This document shows, piece after piece, positions 24,057 to 33,296 of a stretch of 41,332 nucleotides of DNA. The stretch's first letter is position 1; the number at the start of each line of letters is the position of its first letter. The DNA lies in assembly GCA_027318915.1 (NCBI GenBank), contig DAHVOH010000010.1, forward strand, positions 16,272 to 57,603. Reading direction: 5' to 3'. Below the pieces are notes generated by a model, which was not told the DNA's origin, did not search any database, and worked only from the letters and a program-made list of their open reading frames with translations. Source of the DNA: Clostridiales bacterium. GTDB taxonomy: Bacteria > Bacillota_E > Sulfobacillia > Sulfobacillales > JAIMBI01. The position numbers and the translations under genes are program-made.

Positions 24057-27000
24057 TCAGGACTCCGGGAGAGCCTTCAAGCCCGCCTCGGCGACGAGGT
24101 CATTGACGCTTTGGGTGGCCTCCGCCATGCGCTCCCGCAGACGAGTCAGTCCGGCCTCCGCCTGTTCGCTCAGCACCGCGAAGACGTCATAGCACTGCTG
24201 CGGCGGCCGGGCGTCCCCGAAACTCACGGTGGACTCCAGGGACGCGATCTTGCTGTTGACCTTGGGCGGAAAATTGAAGGAGTCGGCGTGGCCCCGGCTG
24301 CGAGACTCGTTGAGCTCGCCCTCCGCCTCCAGCAGCGCCGCCGCCAGTTCCCGCACGGCCGCGGCCGCGTCGCCATGCCCGGCATCCAGCCGACCCGCCC
24401 ACGTCTCCATCTGGGCACGCAGCCGGCGCGAGGCCAGAATGCCGGTGTGAATTTCGCTGAGCCGGTCGCGAATCTGGAGCAGCAGACGATATTGCGCCTC
24501 GAAGTCCTCGGGACTGGTGTCAAGCCGGGGGTCGGCGCACACCTCGAACGTCTGCTCGGCGTGCGCTCCCGCGATGTCCACCTCCACGGTGTAGAGGCCG
24601 GGAGGCACCCGGGGTCCGACGGTGCTGCCGCCCCAGTAGGCCGAAAGCGTCCCGTCGGGCAGCTTCACCCCGCTCTCCACCCGCAGATCCCAGACCAGGC
24701 GCTGCAGCCCCGGCACGACCCGAAAGGCGGTCCCCCACCCGTCCGTGTCGGCGCTGGAGGCCTGCCGGATCACGGCGCCGCTTTTGTCCTTGATGCGAAC
24801 GGTCAGCGGTCCCGTCGCCCCATCCCCCAGCAGCAGGGTGAAGACCGCCCCCGGTTCCGGATTGGCGCCCGCGTTCTGCGGCTCAAAGCGGCCGTCCCGC
24901 ATCGCCCCCACCACCATCTCGCCGCCCGCTTGGCGGTACTGATGGAAGTCCGGCGGCTGCTCGCGCTGAAAGCGCCGCCCGGACCGGAGGCGATAGGCGG
25001 GGCGGGGCGAAAACAGATGGAGATCCTCCACGCGCGTGCCCGGATCCCCCTGACGATAGGGTGTGATGTCGTCCAGAATCCAAAACCCGCGCCCGTGGGT
25101 GGCGGCGATGAGGTCCGCGCCATGCACCGCCAGGTCGTGCACCGGGACCACCGGCAAGGTCCCGCTCAGCCGATGCCAATGGCCTCCGTCATCCCACGAG
25201 AGGTACACGCCGGACTCCGTGCCCGCGTACAACAGTCCCGGGCGCTCCGGATCCTCGCGGATGACGCGGGTGAAGTCGGTGGCCGGCAGGTCTCCCGTCA
25301 CGTCCTCCCAGGTGGCGCCATAGTCCCGCGTCCGATAGAGGTACGGCCGGCGGTCGTCCGACTTGTAACGGGTCGCCGCGACGTACGCTCGGGATGCCTC
25401 GTGGGGAGACGGCTCGATGATGCTGATGAGGGCCCACTCGGGCAGACCGGGCGGCGTCACGTCGGTCCAGTGCTGGCCGCCGTCGCGCGTGACGTGCACC
25501 AGCCCGTCGTCGGACCCGGCCCACAGCACACCCGCGGCCCGCGGCGATTCTGCCAGGGCGAACACGGTGGCGTAGATTTCCGTGCTGACATTGTCCTTGG
25601 TGATGGGTCCGCCGGAAGACAGCATGGTGTGGGGCGCCGCCCGCGTCAGGTCCGGACTGATGGGCTCCCACCGGTCGCCGCCGCAGGTGGAACAAAACAC
25701 GACGTTGCCGGCGGTGTAGAGACGGTTCGGATCATGCGGGGACAGCACCAAGGGAAAGGTCCACTGGAATCGGTAGCGGAGCTCGCCGGCCCCATAGCCG
25801 ATGGGGTCCTCGGGCCAGGCCGTGATGTCCACCTCCCGGTGGCTTCGGTGGTCATAGCGCGTCATCCGCGACGCGTAATTGCCGGCGTAGACGATGTGGG
25901 GCGCATCGGGCCGCACCGCGATGTACCCGCTCTCGCCGCCGCCGACCGGATACGTGTCACCGGTCGTGATGAATCCCCGATCGGAGACACTGGGCAGAGA
26001 CAGCGTGCTGTTGTCCTGCTGCGCGCCGTAGATGCGGTAGGGAAACGCCTGATCCGTGGTCACATGATAGAACTGCCCCGTGGCCTGATTGTACGGGAGC
26101 GTCCAGGTCCGGCCCCCGTTGTAGGTCACGACGGCGCCGCCGTCGTTGCCTTCAATCATGCGGTCGGGGTGATGGGGATCAATCCAGAGGTCGTGATTGT
26201 CTCCGTGGGGCGTGGGAATGGCGGAAAACGTGCGGCCGGCATCGCGCGAACGCCACATGCCCAGATTCAGGCAGTACACCGTGTCGGGATCCTGGGGATG
26301 GGCGAAGAGATGCATGTAGTAAAACGGACGCTGCTTGAGATCCGGATTGTCGCTGACCAGCTGCCACCGCTCGCCCGCATCGTCCGATCGGTAGAGGCCG
26401 CCCCGCTCCGCCTCCACGATGGCCCATACGCGCCCGGTGCCCCCCGCCACCGCGACGCCGATGCGGCCTTTGAGTCCGCCGGGCAGTCCCGGACGGTCCG
26501 TCAGCTCCTCCCAGCTATCGCCCCCGTCGAAGCTCCGAAAGATCCCGCTGCCCGGCCCGCCGCTGCACAGCGCCCACGGCCGCCGATGCGCGTCCCACAA
26601 CGCCGCGTACAAGACGCTGGGTCGGGTCGGGTCCATCACCAAATCGATGGCGCCGGTGTGGTCATTCCGGTACAAAACCTGCTCCCAGTGCCGACCGCCG
26701 TCACGGCTCCGATACACGCCGCGTTCCGTGCTCGGTCCGTAGACATGTCCGAAGGCGGCCACGTACACCAGATCCGGATCATGGGGATGCACGCGGACGC
26801 GAGCGATGTGCTGCGAGTCGAGCAAGCCGCGGTGCTCCCAAGTGGCACCGCCGTCCAAAGACCGCCAGACCCCGTCGCCAGCCACCACATTGCCGCGGAT
26901 GCAGGCTTCGCCCATGCCGGCGTAGACCACGGCCGGATCCGAGGCGGCCACCGCCAAAGCTCCCACGGATGCCGCCGTAAAGAAGCCATCGGATACGTTG

Positions 27001-27161
27001 ACCCACGTCGCGCCGGCGTCGTCGGACTTGAACACGCCGCCGGCCGCGCCCCCGAAGTAAAAGGTGCCGGCGCGGGTCGGATCGCCCGCGACCGCCACCA
27101 CCCGCCCGCCGCGGAACGGCCCCGCCTGCCGCCACCAGGCCCGCTTCAGAAGTTCCTCCAT
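24057..27161 (-). CDS. Large Asp-box (BNR/sortilin-like) beta-propeller protein
   Basis: A 1034-residue protein built of beta-propeller repeats. At least nine Asp-box-like motifs are visible, for example KSDDAGATW, RSLDGGATW, RSRDGGRHW, RSFDGGDSW, RSDDAGERW, VTRDGGQHW and RTRDYGATW, over roughly residues 45-650. A C-terminal part of about 350 residues has a beta-rich domain and then a helical segment (RLLLQIRDRLSEIHTGI). Homologues are annotated as sortilin N-terminal, WD40/YVTN or sialidase-like proteins, usually with a signal peptide. This one starts MEELLKRAWWRQAGPFRGGRV right after AAGGAGG and has no signal peptide, so it is probably cytosolic. No sialidase FRIP motif was seen. It sits between binding-protein and SIS genes, so it may bind or cleave a glycan, but function is unknown. 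Confidence 0.85.
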   Translation of the reverse strand: MEELLKRAWWRQAGPFRGGRVVAVAGDPTRAGTFYFGGAAGGVFKSDDAGATWVNVSDGFFTAASVGALAVAASDPAVVYAGMGEACIRGNVVAGDGVWRSLDGGATWEHRGLLDSQHIARVRVHPHDPDLVYVAAFGHVYGPSTERGVYRSRDGGRHWEQVLYRNDHTGAIDLVMDPTRPSVLYAALWDAHRRPWALCSGGPGSGIFRSFDGGDSWEELTDRPGLPGGLKGRIGVAVAGGTGRVWAIVEAERGGLYRSDDAGERWQLVSDNPDLKQRPFYYMHLFAHPQDPDTVYCLNLGMWRSRDAGRTFSAIPTPHGDNHDLWIDPHHPDRMIEGNDGGAVVTYNGGRTWTLPYNQATGQFYHVTTDQAFPYRIYGAQQDNSTLSLPSVSDRGFITTGDTYPVGGGESGYIAVRPDAPHIVYAGNYASRMTRYDHRSHREVDITAWPEDPIGYGAGELRYRFQWTFPLVLSPHDPNRLYTAGNVVFCSTCGGDRWEPISPDLTRAAPHTMLSSGGPITKDNVSTEIYATVFALAESPRAAGVLWAGSDDGLVHVTRDGGQHWTDVTPPGLPEWALISIIEPSPHEASRAYVAATRYKSDDRRPYLYRTRDYGATWEDVTGDLPATDFTRVIREDPERPGLLYAGTESGVYLSWDDGGHWHRLSGTLPVVPVHDLAVHGADLIAATHGRGFWILDDITPYRQGDPGTRVEDLHLFSPRPAYRLRSGRRFQREQPPDFHQYRQAGGEMVVGAMRDGRFEPQNAGANPEPGAVFTLLLGDGATGPLTVRIKDKSGAVIRQASSADTDGWGTAFRVVPGLQRLVWDLRVESGVKLPDGTLSAYWGGSTVGPRVPPGLYTVEVDIAGAHAEQTFEVCADPRLDTSPEDFEAQYRLLLQIRDRLSEIHTGILASRRLRAQMETWAGRLDAGHGDAAAAVRELAAALLEAEGELNESRSRGHADSFNFPPKVNSKIASLESTVSFGDARPPQQCYDVFAVLSEQAEAGLTRLRERMAEATQSVNDLVAEAGLKALPES

Positions 27162-27310
27162 CTGCCGCCTCCTTGCCTATTGGTGCGCCCCGCCGACGCG
27201 GGCGACGCGGTCTGGCGCCGCCCCACGCCGATGCCGTCGACTAGGGCTTCGCATCCCGTCTCCGCATGTCCTGCCGCCCGCCGCCGATGCCGCGATCCGC
27301 CCGACACACA

Positions 27311-27345
27311 GCATCACCCCGCAGGTTTTCCCTGCGGGGTGATGC
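27311..27345 (-). terminator. Strong hairpin between binding protein 1 and the Asp-box gene
   Basis: A perfect 15-bp stem, GCATCACCCCGCAGG against CCTGCGGGGTGATGC, closes a 5-base loop. It lies 22 bases past the stop codon of the binding protein gene in minus-strand direction. No T-run follows; it could terminate or stabilise the mRNA 3' end. Confidence 0.65.
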
Positions 27346-27367
27346 GACACGGGATGTGTTCCCGGGC

Positions 27368-29107
27368 TCAGACCTCAGGCGTCGTCGTCCACCGCCAGGG
27401 CTCACTGCCGCCGGTGACCGGCTCGTGCCATTTGGTCACACCGTGCAGCCAGGGCTGAACCACCCGCAGCGGGGCCGGCGAACCGTTGGCGCCCACGTAC
27501 TCGGGCAGCAGCAGGACCGGCAGGTTCTGCGCCGTGTACTGCTCGTACTGGTCGATGATCTTGTACGTGTTGGAAATGCTCCCCGGGGCGTACGCCTCAC
27601 TGACCAGCTTGTCGAGCGTCTGGCTGCAGTAGCCGCTGAAGTTGTACGCCGAGTTGCAGGTGTAGGCGCTCAGGAACGGGAATCCGGTGCCGGTGAACCA
27701 ACCGGCGCCCCACCAAGCCAGCGTCCACTGGTTGGCGTCCTTCGGGTTGGTCACCACGTCGATCAGCTGCGTGAACGGTTCGGTCTTCAGGCTGACGTCG
27801 ATGCCTTCCTTGGCCCAGCTGGCCACCAGGTACTGCTCGATGTTCAGGTCGGTGTGCGATCCGGACATCGCCAGGAACTGGAACTGCAGCTTGACGCCGT
27901 TGCGCTCCATGACGCCGTTGACCTCGTGCCACCCATGCTTCTCCAGAAGCTTCATGCCCGCGGTCGGGTTGTAGGGGTAGTACACGGGGATCTTGTAGTC
28001 ATAGAACTTGTTGGTGGGCAGCTTGGGCAGCGGAATGTAGTTGGGCGTCGCGTAGCCGCCGTAGAACGCCTTCACGATGGCCGGCTCGTTGATGCCCATC
28101 TGCATCGCCTGTCGGAAGTACAGCTTGGTGAACAGATTGCCGATGACCGGCGTCTTCGGCGACATGTTGGGCTCAATCAGGTTCCACGCGTAGACGTAGC
28201 CCGCGTTGGTGGTCCGATAAGCCTTGAGCTCGTTGGCCGACTTGGTGTACGCGGCCGGGAGGTCGGTTTCCGCGAAGAAGCCTTTCCGGAGCGCCGCGAA
28301 CACGGAGTAGGACGAGGTCTCATCTTCGTACACCAGCGTCTTGATGGCCGGCTTGTGACCCGAATAATTCGGGTTGGCCACCAACGTCCAGTACTGGTCC
28401 TGGACGAAGTTTTTGGCCATGTAGGGACCGTCCACGACCTTGAACTCGGGCGCCGTGGGCTTGTCGCCCATCGAGTACATCCACGTGAGTTCCTGGTGCA
28501 TGTTGTTGGGATACTTGTCCCACACCGATTTCGGCATGGGCTCCGCGTAGTTGAGCGCGTTCAGTTCAATCCACAGCGGGTTGGCCGGCTTCTTGATGGT
28601 GACGACCAGGGTCGTCGGGCTCGTGGCCACCATGCTCTTGATGATGTCGTACGAGTTGGAACCGGCGGCCGCGTTCGTCCACGGCGCGTTGGACAGGCCG
28701 GTCGCCGCCGTAATCTGCCAAGAAAACGCCGCGTCATAGGCCGTGACCGGTGTCCCGTTCGACCAGTGCCACTTAGGGTTGAAGGTCTCCGTGTACACGG
28801 TGTCGTTGTGGCTAATCGTAATCTTGTCGACGATGGACCGCGAGAAATCGATGCCGTGCGTGCCAATCCACAGCAGCGGATGCCACAACAGGCCGGTGCT
28901 GTCGTTGGACGTCGAGTTGAAGGACACCGGCACAACCGGAAGCCACCACGTCGGCTCCGTCTGGATGCCGCCCACCAACGTGACCGTCGTGGGTGCCTTC
29001 CCGGTAGCCTGGGTCGATTGGCTGCCGCAGCCAGCCAAGCTCAGCGCCACGGCTGCCAATCCCGCAACCGACGCGAGCCATAGTGGCCGTTTCCCTTTGA
29101 TCCTCAC
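27368..29107 (-). CDS. Family-5 ABC substrate-binding lipoprotein 1
   Basis: A 579-residue extracytoplasmic binding protein of the peptide/nickel/oligosaccharide class (SBP_bac_5). The GTG start has AAGGAGG with 8-base spacing; the first residues form a lipoprotein signal (WLASVAGLAAVALSLAGC, lipobox Cys at about residue 25), so it is anchored to the outer face of the membrane. Mature-part signatures include WHWSNGTPVTAYDAAFSW, VDGPYMAKNFV and YNPTAGMKLLEKHGWHEVNGV. It is a sister of the next protein upstream; both begin with a VGGIQ/VQ-EP segment. The gene has its own promoter. No permease gene adjoins, so it may share the permeases of the third binding protein. Confidence 0.92.
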   Translation of the reverse strand: MRIKGKRPLWLASVAGLAAVALSLAGCGSQSTQATGKAPTTVTLVGGIQTEPTWWLPVVPVSFNSTSNDSTGLLWHPLLWIGTHGIDFSRSIVDKITISHNDTVYTETFNPKWHWSNGTPVTAYDAAFSWQITAATGLSNAPWTNAAAGSNSYDIIKSMVATSPTTLVVTIKKPANPLWIELNALNYAEPMPKSVWDKYPNNMHQELTWMYSMGDKPTAPEFKVVDGPYMAKNFVQDQYWTLVANPNYSGHKPAIKTLVYEDETSSYSVFAALRKGFFAETDLPAAYTKSANELKAYRTTNAGYVYAWNLIEPNMSPKTPVIGNLFTKLYFRQAMQMGINEPAIVKAFYGGYATPNYIPLPKLPTNKFYDYKIPVYYPYNPTAGMKLLEKHGWHEVNGVMERNGVKLQFQFLAMSGSHTDLNIEQYLVASWAKEGIDVSLKTEPFTQLIDVVTNPKDANQWTLAWWGAGWFTGTGFPFLSAYTCNSAYNFSGYCSQTLDKLVSEAYAPGSISNTYKIIDQYEQYTAQNLPVLLLPEYVGANGSPAPLRVVQPWLHGVTKWHEPVTGGSEPWRWTTTPEV

Positions 29108-29216
29108 TCCCAGCCCTCCTTGACTGGCGACCGTAGAACGGCCGCCGATGCCCATCCCAAGGTGCCCTGTTAACCACATGCGTGAAGACATTGGGGCAGT
29201 ATTAGAATTACCGAGC

Positions 29217-29246
29217 ATTATAGGGTCGGGTTGTAGCTGAAATCAA
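29217..29246 (-). promoter_or_regulatory. Promoter of binding protein 1
   Basis: On the minus strand TTGATT (29241-29246) and TATAAT (29217-29222) are 18 bp apart, the best sigma-A-type promoter in the window. Transcription would start near 29210 and give a leader of about 100 nt. Confidence 0.7.
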
Positions 29247-29303
29247 GCTGAAATCCAAAGAAATGGGTGGGGGCACGCGACAGCGTTCCGGAAAGCTGTC
29301 CGG

Positions 29304-29325
29304 AAACCTTCTCCCCGCAAGGTTT
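29304..29325. promoter_or_regulatory. Inverted repeat, candidate operator for binding protein 1
   Basis: AAACCTT and AAGGTTT form 7-bp arms around an 8-base spacer, about 60 bp upstream of the -35 of binding protein 1. The left arm with its flank, AAACCTTCTC, recurs exactly upstream of binding protein 2 (31381-31390). Confidence 0.4.
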
Positions 29326-29446
29326 TGACCGATTCGACAAAAATATTGCGCACCGGCAACGGGGTTGTCGGCTGAAGCCGCTCACGGCGCTCGGTCGTCG
29401 AAGATGTAGCCCGAGACCGCCGTCGCGGCCCCTCCGCCGGGGCAAG

Positions 29447-29476
29447 CGGAGAGGGCGGGTCGCCCCGCCCTCTCCG
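29447..29476 (-). terminator. Terminator-like hairpin after binding protein 2
   Basis: Arms CGGAGAGGGCGGG and CCCGCCCTCTCCG (13 bp) enclose a 4-base loop (TCGC), 21 bases past the stop at 29498. Very GC-rich and without a T-run. Confidence 0.6.
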
Positions 29477-29497
29477 TCGCACCGGATCGGTTCGTGC

Positions 29498-31216
29498 CTA
29501 CTTGCCGACCTTCCAGTAGTTGTACTCGACATAGCCCGAGATGGCGTTGGTGTACCGGTTGACCCCGTGGAGTCCGCTTTCCACCACCTGCAGGCCCGTC
29601 GCCGTCGGGAGGTAGATGACCGGGAGATCCTTGGCCGCAAAGACCTGGTACGCGTCCAGGGTCTTGACCGCCTGGGCGGGCGACTGCGGCGCGATGCTGG
29701 CCTTGATGAGCCGGTTCATCGTCGAACTGTTGTAGTCCCCGCCGTTGGCCGGCGAGTTGGAGGCGAACAACTGGTCGCCGGTCGGGTCGGTGGCGCCGTA
29801 GCACCAGCCGCCGCCCCACCACTCGAACTGGTACTGGGTCGCCGTGGTGGCGATGACTTGGTTGAACGGCTCCTCCTTGATGGTCGCGTCGATGCCTTCC
29901 TTGGCCCAGTCCGCCTTCATGAGCTCCGCAATGTTGGTGTCGGTGTTGGAGCCCGACGCCACCAGGAACTGGAAGGCGAGCTTCTTCCCGTTCTTTTCCA
30001 TCACCCCGTTCACCATGTGCCAGCCGGCGGCCTTGAGCAGCTTGATGCCGCGCTGGATGTTGAAGGGATAAGGATTCTTCAGGCTCGAGTCAAAGAACGG
30101 GTTCTTAGGCAGGGCCGGCACCGGATCATACGTCTGATAGGCCAGGCCATTGTAGAAGTCCTTGATGATGGCCGGCTGGTCGATGCCCATCTGCATCGCC
30201 TGGCGCACGGCAAGCTCCTGGAAGACGGGGCCGATGCCCCCCGGCGCCTGCGGCGACAGGTTGGGCTGCATGTAGTTGAAGCAGAAGCTGTAGGGCGCCT
30301 TTTCCGTCTGGTAGTAGCTCGGCAGCTGCTTCACATCCTTGTCATAGGATGTGGGGATGCCGGCGTAAGCAAACTCCCCCTTGCGCAGGCCGGCGAACAG
30401 GTTCGAGTTGGCGGTCTCGTATTCAAACAAGAGCTCCTTGATGGTGGGCTTCTGGAGCGTGTAGGTGGGGTTTGCCACCAAGGTCCAGTACTCGTTGTTC
30501 ACGTAGGTGCCAAACGCGTACGGTCCGTCCACCACCGAAAACGCCGGGTTGCTGGGCGAGTTGGAGATGCTGTTGATCCAGGCCAGCTCCTTGTTCATGT
30601 TCGCGTGCTTGTCCCAGGTGGCCTTGGGGATGGGGACCAGATTCGACAACCCGTTGTACTCAAACCACACCGGGTTGAGCGGCTTGGTCAGCGTGACCAC
30701 CAGGGTGTAGGGCCCGGTGGCCACCACGCTCTTCCAGTCCTGGGGAATGCCGCCGCTGCCGACGCCGCAGTATTCCCACGGCGCATTCGGCTGGGCGGAG
30801 GCCGCGATGATGTCCCACGAATAGGCGACATCGGCGGCGGTGACCGGGGTGCCGTTGGACCAGTGCCAGTTGTGGTGCAGCGAGATGGTGTAGACCGTGT
30901 CGTTATGGCTGACGCTGATGCCGGACGCGACCGACTTCGAGTAGTCAATTTGGTCCTTGGTGTTCATGTACAACAGCGGCGCGTACATTTCCGAGGTGAT
31001 GCTGTAGTTTTCGACGCTGCACGCGGTGGCGGACACAATCGGGAAATAGTCGTTGGGCTCCAGCTGCACGCCGCCGACCATTTTGATGACCTTGTTGCTG
31101 AGCCCGGGCCCAATCGCGGCCGTGCTGCTCGGCGTGGACGTACCGCAGCCGGCCAGGACCAAGGCCGCCGCGCCCACAACTCCGAGGGCCCACCTCTTTC
31201 CGGGATGGAACTTCAC
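29498..31216 (-). CDS. Family-5 ABC substrate-binding lipoprotein 2
   Basis: A 572-residue SBP_bac_5 lipoprotein, sister of binding protein 1. The GTG start follows GAGAGGAGC. The signal peptide ends in LGVVGAAALVLAGC (lipobox Cys near residue 23). Mature signatures are WHWSNGTPVTAADVAYSW, VDGPYAFGTYVNNEYW, RQAMQMGIDQPAIIKDF and RGIKLLKAAGWHMVNGV. The similar but not identical pair suggests two related ligands, most likely oligosaccharides or peptides linked to amino sugars given the neighbours. It is separated from nagB by 342 bases and ends in a hairpin, so it may be its own transcription unit. Confidence 0.92.
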   Translation of the reverse strand: MKFHPGKRWALGVVGAAALVLAGCGTSTPSSTAAIGPGLSNKVIKMVGGVQLEPNDYFPIVSATACSVENYSITSEMYAPLLYMNTKDQIDYSKSVASGISVSHNDTVYTISLHHNWHWSNGTPVTAADVAYSWDIIAASAQPNAPWEYCGVGSGGIPQDWKSVVATGPYTLVVTLTKPLNPVWFEYNGLSNLVPIPKATWDKHANMNKELAWINSISNSPSNPAFSVVDGPYAFGTYVNNEYWTLVANPTYTLQKPTIKELLFEYETANSNLFAGLRKGEFAYAGIPTSYDKDVKQLPSYYQTEKAPYSFCFNYMQPNLSPQAPGGIGPVFQELAVRQAMQMGIDQPAIIKDFYNGLAYQTYDPVPALPKNPFFDSSLKNPYPFNIQRGIKLLKAAGWHMVNGVMEKNGKKLAFQFLVASGSNTDTNIAELMKADWAKEGIDATIKEEPFNQVIATTATQYQFEWWGGGWCYGATDPTGDQLFASNSPANGGDYNSSTMNRLIKASIAPQSPAQAVKTLDAYQVFAAKDLPVIYLPTATGLQVVESGLHGVNRYTNAISGYVEYNYWKVGK

Positions 31217-31558
31217 GTTGCTGCTCCTCTCTCCGGGCGGTCCGGGCCGCCCTCTTCTTCCGACCGTCCTCGAAGGCCCCATGGACACACACGGGCGGTG
31301 TCCAACCCGGACGCCCCGGACCGCCCCGCGGCTCCCCGAATCTTTCTCGGAGCCACCTCGGCCATGGCCCAGTCATCCGCAAACCTTCTCGAAGAGTCAC
31401 CACCATCTGCGACAATTCCTCACAAAGGTTCGGAATTCCTTCTGCCATCGGAACCTTTTCCGGGTGTCGACAAAGTGGGCGGCGACGCCGGCCGGTCGGA
31501 TCGCGGCCCGATGTCCCGCCGCCGGCGTCCCGCGCATGGTCGGTTCGACGACACCCGT
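31217..31558. other. Regulatory intergenic region upstream of binding protein 2
   Basis: These 342 bases carry no convincing gene. They hold the decamer AAACCTTCTC (31381-31390) and an inverted repeat with 8-bp arms, AAAGGTTC (31424-31431) and GAACCTTT (31451-31458), 19 bases apart. A shorter GGACAC/GTGTCC dyad lies near 31287-31310. I could not find a convincing -10/-35 pair. The AACCTT/AAGGTT half-sites match those upstream of binding protein 1. Confidence 0.45.
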
Positions 31559-32320
31559 CTAGACGTGGGGCAAGCGCCCGGCGGCGGGCTGATCCAGGAA
31601 CCACAGGACCGCCGGATGCTGCCGGAGCGCGGTCGCCGGGCAGGCGACCGTCGGCGGCGATTCCGCGATGCGCCGCAGGATGGGGGCCTTGTCGGCTCCG
31701 GTCGCGACCACCAGGATGCGGCGGGCCCGCAGGATGGTGGCGATGCCCATCGTGAGCGCCCTGGCCGGCACGCGCGCCGGATCCTGCCCGAAGAAGCGCG
31801 CGTTGGCGCGGCGGGTGACGTCCGCCAGCCGCACGACATGCGTGGTCGTATCCCAGGGGGTGCCGGGTTCGTTGAATCCGATGTGGCCGTTCAGCCCGAT
31901 GCCCAAGAGCTGCAGATCGATGCCGCCCGCGCGGACGATGGCCTCGTCGTAGGCGCGGGCCGCGGCAGTCAGGTCCGCCGCCGTTCCATCGGGCAGATGC
32001 GTCTGGGCCGAAGACAGCCCGGCCGGCACGAACAGGTGCCGGGCCATGTAGGCGTGGTAGGATTCCGGGGCGGACGGCGCCAGCCCGACGTATTCGTCCA
32101 AGTTGAAGGTCGTGACGTGCGCCAGGCTCACCCGCCCCTCTCGTATCAGCCGCACCAGGCTCCGATAGATGGGGACCATGGTGCCGCCCGTGGCCAGGCC
32201 CAGCACAGCCTGTGGCCTCTCCGCCACCTGCGCGGCCACCAGTTCCGCCGCGGCCGCGGCGGCCAGGGCCGCGGTCGGGAAGACGCGGACGGCGCTGTGG
32301 CCGGCGCCCTCCTCAGTCAT
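31559..32320 (-). CDS. nagB: Glucosamine-6-phosphate deaminase
   Basis: A 253-residue enzyme that turns glucosamine-6-phosphate into fructose-6-phosphate and ammonia, the step that feeds amino sugars into glycolysis. Family motifs are GLATGGTMVPIY (phosphate loop), TFNLDEYVGL (catalytic Asp region), LLGIGLNGHIGFNEPGTPW with the catalytic His at residue 146, and ALTMGIATIL. There is no obvious allosteric extension. The ATG overlaps the end of the permease gene by 8 bases, so expression is tied to the ABC importer. This gene is the firmest evidence that the locus handles amino sugars. NagA (GlcNAc-6-phosphate deacetylase) is not in the window. Confidence 0.95.
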   Translation of the reverse strand: MTEEGAGHSAVRVFPTAALAAAAAAELVAAQVAERPQAVLGLATGGTMVPIYRSLVRLIREGRVSLAHVTTFNLDEYVGLAPSAPESYHAYMARHLFVPAGLSSAQTHLPDGTAADLTAAARAYDEAIVRAGGIDLQLLGIGLNGHIGFNEPGTPWDTTTHVVRLADVTRRANARFFGQDPARVPARALTMGIATILRARRILVVATGADKAPILRRIAESPPTVACPATALRQHPAVLWFLDQPAAGRLPHV

Positions 32321-33242
32321 AGCGCACCCGGGGATCCAAGAAGGCATAGAGAATGTCCACCAACAGATTGAAGCCCACAATCAGCGAACTCGCAAACAGG
32401 ACGACGCCCAGGATGGTGGGAATGTCCAGATTCTGCACGGCCGTATAGGTCATCAGGCCGATGCCCGGCCACCCGAAGACGGTTTCGATGATGACCACGC
32501 CGGACAGCAGCCCGGCCAAATCCATACCGGCCAGGGTCACCACCGGGATGAGGGCGTTGCGGGTCACGTGGCGAATGGCCACGGCCCGCTCCGACAGTCC
32601 CTTGGCCCGGGCGGTGCGCACGTAATTGGCATGGACAATCTCCAGAATGGCCGTTCTGAGGAGGCGCATGTACCACGCGGCCCCGGTGATGCCAATCGTC
32701 AGCGCCGGCAGCACCAGACTGGCCCATCCCTGACCGTACAGGGGAAAAATGGGAACCAGGTAGCCGAATACATAGATAAACATCGTCCCCAGCCAATAGT
32801 TGGGAATCGACATGCCGCCGATGGCCGCCAGCGAGAGAAACCTGTCCAAGAAGCCCGGGGAGTGGAAGGCGGCGATGTACCCCACCGTGATGCCGATGAG
32901 CAGCTCCGCCAGCAGCGCGGCGAATCCGAGTCGGAGCGTATTGGGCAGCGCCTGTTCGATCATGTGCAGCACGGGCCGATGGGCAAAGTACGAATACCCC
33001 AGATTGAGGTGCAGCAGGTTCCACAGGAAGATGCCGTACTGCACCCAGATGGGCCGGTTGAGGCCCAGCGCGCGCTCGATGTTGAGCACCGTTTGGTGGG
33101 GCGCGTGGATGCCGGCGATGACCTGGGCGGGGTTGACCGGCACCGCGTAGATCACCAAAAAGTTGATGAGGGTGATGCCGAAGATGGTCAAGAGCGCCCA
33201 TAAGACGCGCCGGCCCACGTAGTGCCACACACTCTGTCCCAT
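32313..33242 (-). CDS. ABC transporter permease, DppB/OppB type
   Basis: A 309-residue inner-membrane permease with about six helices. N-terminal RRVLWALLTIFGITLINFLVI and the first periplasmic segment with ALGLNRPIWVQYGIFLWNLLHLNLGYSY are typical of DppB/OppB. The cytoplasmic ATPase-docking loop (EAA-like) is NYVRTARAKGLSERAVAIRHVTRNALIPV. The ATG follows AGGAGGACGGC. It pairs with the downstream-oriented DppC-type permease encoded 54 bases upstream and with binding protein 3; no ATPase gene (DppD/DppF type) is present. Confidence 0.94.
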   Translation of the reverse strand: MGQSVWHYVGRRVLWALLTIFGITLINFLVIYAVPVNPAQVIAGIHAPHQTVLNIERALGLNRPIWVQYGIFLWNLLHLNLGYSYFAHRPVLHMIEQALPNTLRLGFAALLAELLIGITVGYIAAFHSPGFLDRFLSLAAIGGMSIPNYWLGTMFIYVFGYLVPIFPLYGQGWASLVLPALTIGITGAAWYMRLLRTAILEIVHANYVRTARAKGLSERAVAIRHVTRNALIPVVTLAGMDLAGLLSGVVIIETVFGWPGIGLMTYTAVQNLDIPTILGVVLFASSLIVGFNLLVDILYAFLDPRVRYD

Positions 33243-33296
33243 GCCGTCCTCCTGACCGCTTGCGCCCCGTCGCCGGTCCGATCGGCCGCCGGACCG

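Noticed and set aside
23922..27458. Plus-strand open frame of 1178 codons opposite the Asp-box gene
   Set aside because: It is antisense to a clear repeat-protein gene, has no recognisable domain, is rich in Arg/Pro/His/Gly, and arises from GC-rich codon structure.
29267..32371. Plus-strand open frame of 1034 codons across binding protein 2 and nagB
   Set aside because: It spans two real minus-strand genes and the gap between them, with low-complexity Arg/Val/Gly translation and no start-site support.
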